Assembly: GCF_000503055.1 (NCBI RefSeq)
Contig: NZ_AYVY01000016.1
Location: 98,337 to 131,965 of the forward strand
From: Mesorhizobium sp. LSHC420B00
Lineage (GTDB): Bacteria > Pseudomonadota > Alphaproteobacteria > Rhizobiales > Rhizobiaceae
Reading direction: 5' to 3'
DNA length: 33,629 nt
The notes beneath the pieces are model-generated. The model made no database searches, had not been told where the DNA came from, and was given only the letters and a program-made list of their open reading frames with translations. Every line of letters starts with the position of its first letter. The first letter of the stretch is position 1. Made by a program: the position numbers and the translations under genes. Positions 32,592-33,629 of the stretch are shown in pieces.

Positions 32592-32885
32592 ATGGACGAC
32601 GAGGAGGTCTATGTCGAGCCGGTCAGCCTGCCACTGACACGCCCCCCGATGAAATGGGGGGTGCGCTATGAAGTCTTTGCACTGAATGGCATCCTTGCGG
32701 TGATCGGCTTTATCGCCACGAGCAGCTTCATGCTCGGCCTTGGCGTGTTCGGCGTGGTGCATCTGGTCAGCGCATATCTGTGCCAGCGCGACCCCTACAT
32801 GTTTCATATTTTCGAGCGGCGCGTCTCAAAACGCGGAGCGGTGGCGAACCTTACTTTCTGGGGGGCGAGGAGCTATTCGCCATGA
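32592..32885 (+). CDS. virB3: VirB3 inner-membrane component of the type IV secretion system
   Basis: 97 residues with the conserved N-terminal SLPLTRPPMKWGVRYE and one or two helices (about 32-65). VirB3 works with VirB4 in pilus biogenesis at the inner membrane. The ATG follows the virB2 stop by three bases, and its stop overlaps the virB4 start as ATGA. It is a separate protein here, not fused to virB4 as in some systems. Confidence 0.92.
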   Translation: MDDEEVYVEPVSLPLTRPPMKWGVRYEVFALNGILAVIGFIATSSFMLGLGVFGVVHLVSAYLCQRDPYMFHIFERRVSKRGAVANLTFWGARSYSP

Positions 32886-33629
32886 GCCTCGATGCCGACC
32901 TGAAATTTGGCCGTGAGCGCCGCCGTGAGAAGCCCGCGGCGATGCACATCCCCTACCTTCGCCATGTCGATGACAATTTAGTCGTGACGAAGAGTGGCTT
33001 TCTGGTCGGCGTCATCCAGCTCAGTGGACTGCCCTTCCAGACGATGGACCAGGCCGAGTTGAACAGCCGTATGTTCAACCGCAACACGACATTCCGCAAT
33101 CTCTCGACCTCTCGCTTTGCGGTCTACGCCACGATCATCCGCCGTCACGTGACGCCGGAGATCGAAGGCGACTTTGATAATGCTTTCGTGGCCGAGCTTG
33201 ACGCGCGCTACATGGATGAGCTTGGGGCGAAAAACCTTTTCGTCAACGAGGCGTATCTGACGGTCATACGCCGACCGATGGTCGGCCGCGTCGGCTGGGT
33301 GGACAAGGCGCTCAATGCATTCCGCATCAGTACGGCGGGCGAAGAAACCCGCGAAGAGGCGATGGCAGAACTGCATGACGTTCTCGACGGCGTCGTCAAG
33401 GATTTTGCCGCTTATGGGGGGCGTCTTCTCGGTGTCGTGAAGCGCCGCGACAGCTTCTTTTCCGAGCCTGCGGAATTTTTGGCGAAGATCCTCGCCGGTG
33501 GCGGCGACGTGGAAATGCCTTTGCCGCGCATGAGCCTTGGCGATGTGCTGGCGACGCGGCAGCTGTTTTTCGGCAAGTCCGCGCTGGAACTTCGCGGACC
33601 GGACGCTGGCAAGCTCGGCGCCATGGTGT
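32882..33629 (+). CDS. virB4: VirB4 ATPase, N-terminal part (cut by window end)
   Basis: The first 249 codons of the type IV secretion ATPase; the Walker A and B motifs lie beyond the window. The visible part matches the CagE/TrbE/VirB N-terminal domain: YLRHVDDNLVVTKSGFLVGV, QLSGLPFQTMDQAELNSR, NLSTSRFAVYATIIRRH, and FVNEAYLTVIRRP. The ATG overlaps the virB3 stop by 4 bp. The frame is open to the end of the window with no sign of damage. Confidence 0.93.
   Translation, partial: MSLDADLKFGRERRREKPAAMHIPYLRHVDDNLVVTKSGFLVGVIQLSGLPFQTMDQAELNSRMFNRNTTFRNLSTSRFAVYATIIRRHVTPEIEGDFDNAFVAELDARYMDELGAKNLFVNEAYLTVIRRPMVGRVGWVDKALNAFRISTAGEETREEAMAELHDVLDGVVKDFAAYGGRLLGVVKRRDSFFSEPAEFLAKILAGGGDVEMPLPRMSLGDVLATRQLFFGKSALELRGPDAGKLGAMV

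Noticed and set aside
1..33629. CRISPR arrays, rRNA genes, intact insertion sequences or integrase genes
   Set aside because: No regularly spaced repeats, rRNA sequence, terminal-inverted-repeat transposon or recombinase was seen; only a short IS5-type transposase remnant remains.

Overview
The window looks like a chromosome or large replicon of an alphaproteobacterium of the order Hyphomicrobiales, most likely a Mesorhizobium-type rhizobium. The reasons are the high GC content, the ccoNOQP-ccoG (fixNOQP-fixG) cluster beside an FnrN-type regulator and hemN, and a VirB-type conjugation cluster with rhizobial accessory genes. The species call is inference.

Left part (1-7.5 kb): a microaerobic respiration block. 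On the minus strand lie ccoN, ccoO, ccoQ, ccoP and the start of ccoG. Divergent from ccoN is a hemerythrin-like gene with a TTG start. Next come fnrN (Fe-S sensing FNR/Crp regulator) and the divergent hemN. Near-perfect FNR boxes (TTGAY-N4-RTCAA) sit in all three promoter regions.

7.5-11 kb: a small potassium-channel-like protein, then DUF779 and an aldehyde dehydrogenase under an apparent AcoR-like regulator (GAF plus Fis-type HTH, no AAA+ domain, frameshifted). Two TGCGAC-type palindromes lie between the dehydrogenase and the regulator. 11.0-12.25 kb is gene-poor and ends in the 3' part of a tRNA-Arg(ACG), probably an old integration scar.

12.3-23.8 kb: a second low-oxygen or stress block. 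An ABC exporter operon (ATPase, FtsX-type permease, HlyD-type adaptor) and a CBS-BON protein are divergent, each with an FNR box. Then follow a frameshifted glucoamylase-like gene, an SPW-repeat membrane protein with an FNR box, and remnants of prs and deoA. After these come a DUF5676 membrane protein, a Met-rich DUF305 protein and a Cys-rich small protein (possible copper handling), a circularly permuted ATP-grasp-like protein, and a flavin-binding split-barrel protein with its own FNR box.

23.9-33.6 kb: the flank and left end of a conjugative region, entered through an AT-rich stretch. It holds secreted proteins of unknown function, a double-HTH Xre-type regulator, a histidine kinase remnant, and a membrane protein with an N-terminal HTH-like part paired with an alpha/beta hydrolase (resembling the rcgA/rcgR pair of rhizobial plasmid conjugation). 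Three ATGA-overlapped exported or membrane genes, one of them SNase-like, are divergent from virB1-virB2-virB3-virB4 (cut by the window end). A shared 17-bp operator-like motif occurs at the Xre gene and twice, inverted, between virB1 and its divergent operon, suggesting one repressor controls both.

At least six otherwise well-preserved genes are broken by single-base indels, mostly shortened homopolymers. This suggests sequencing or assembly error as much as true gene decay.
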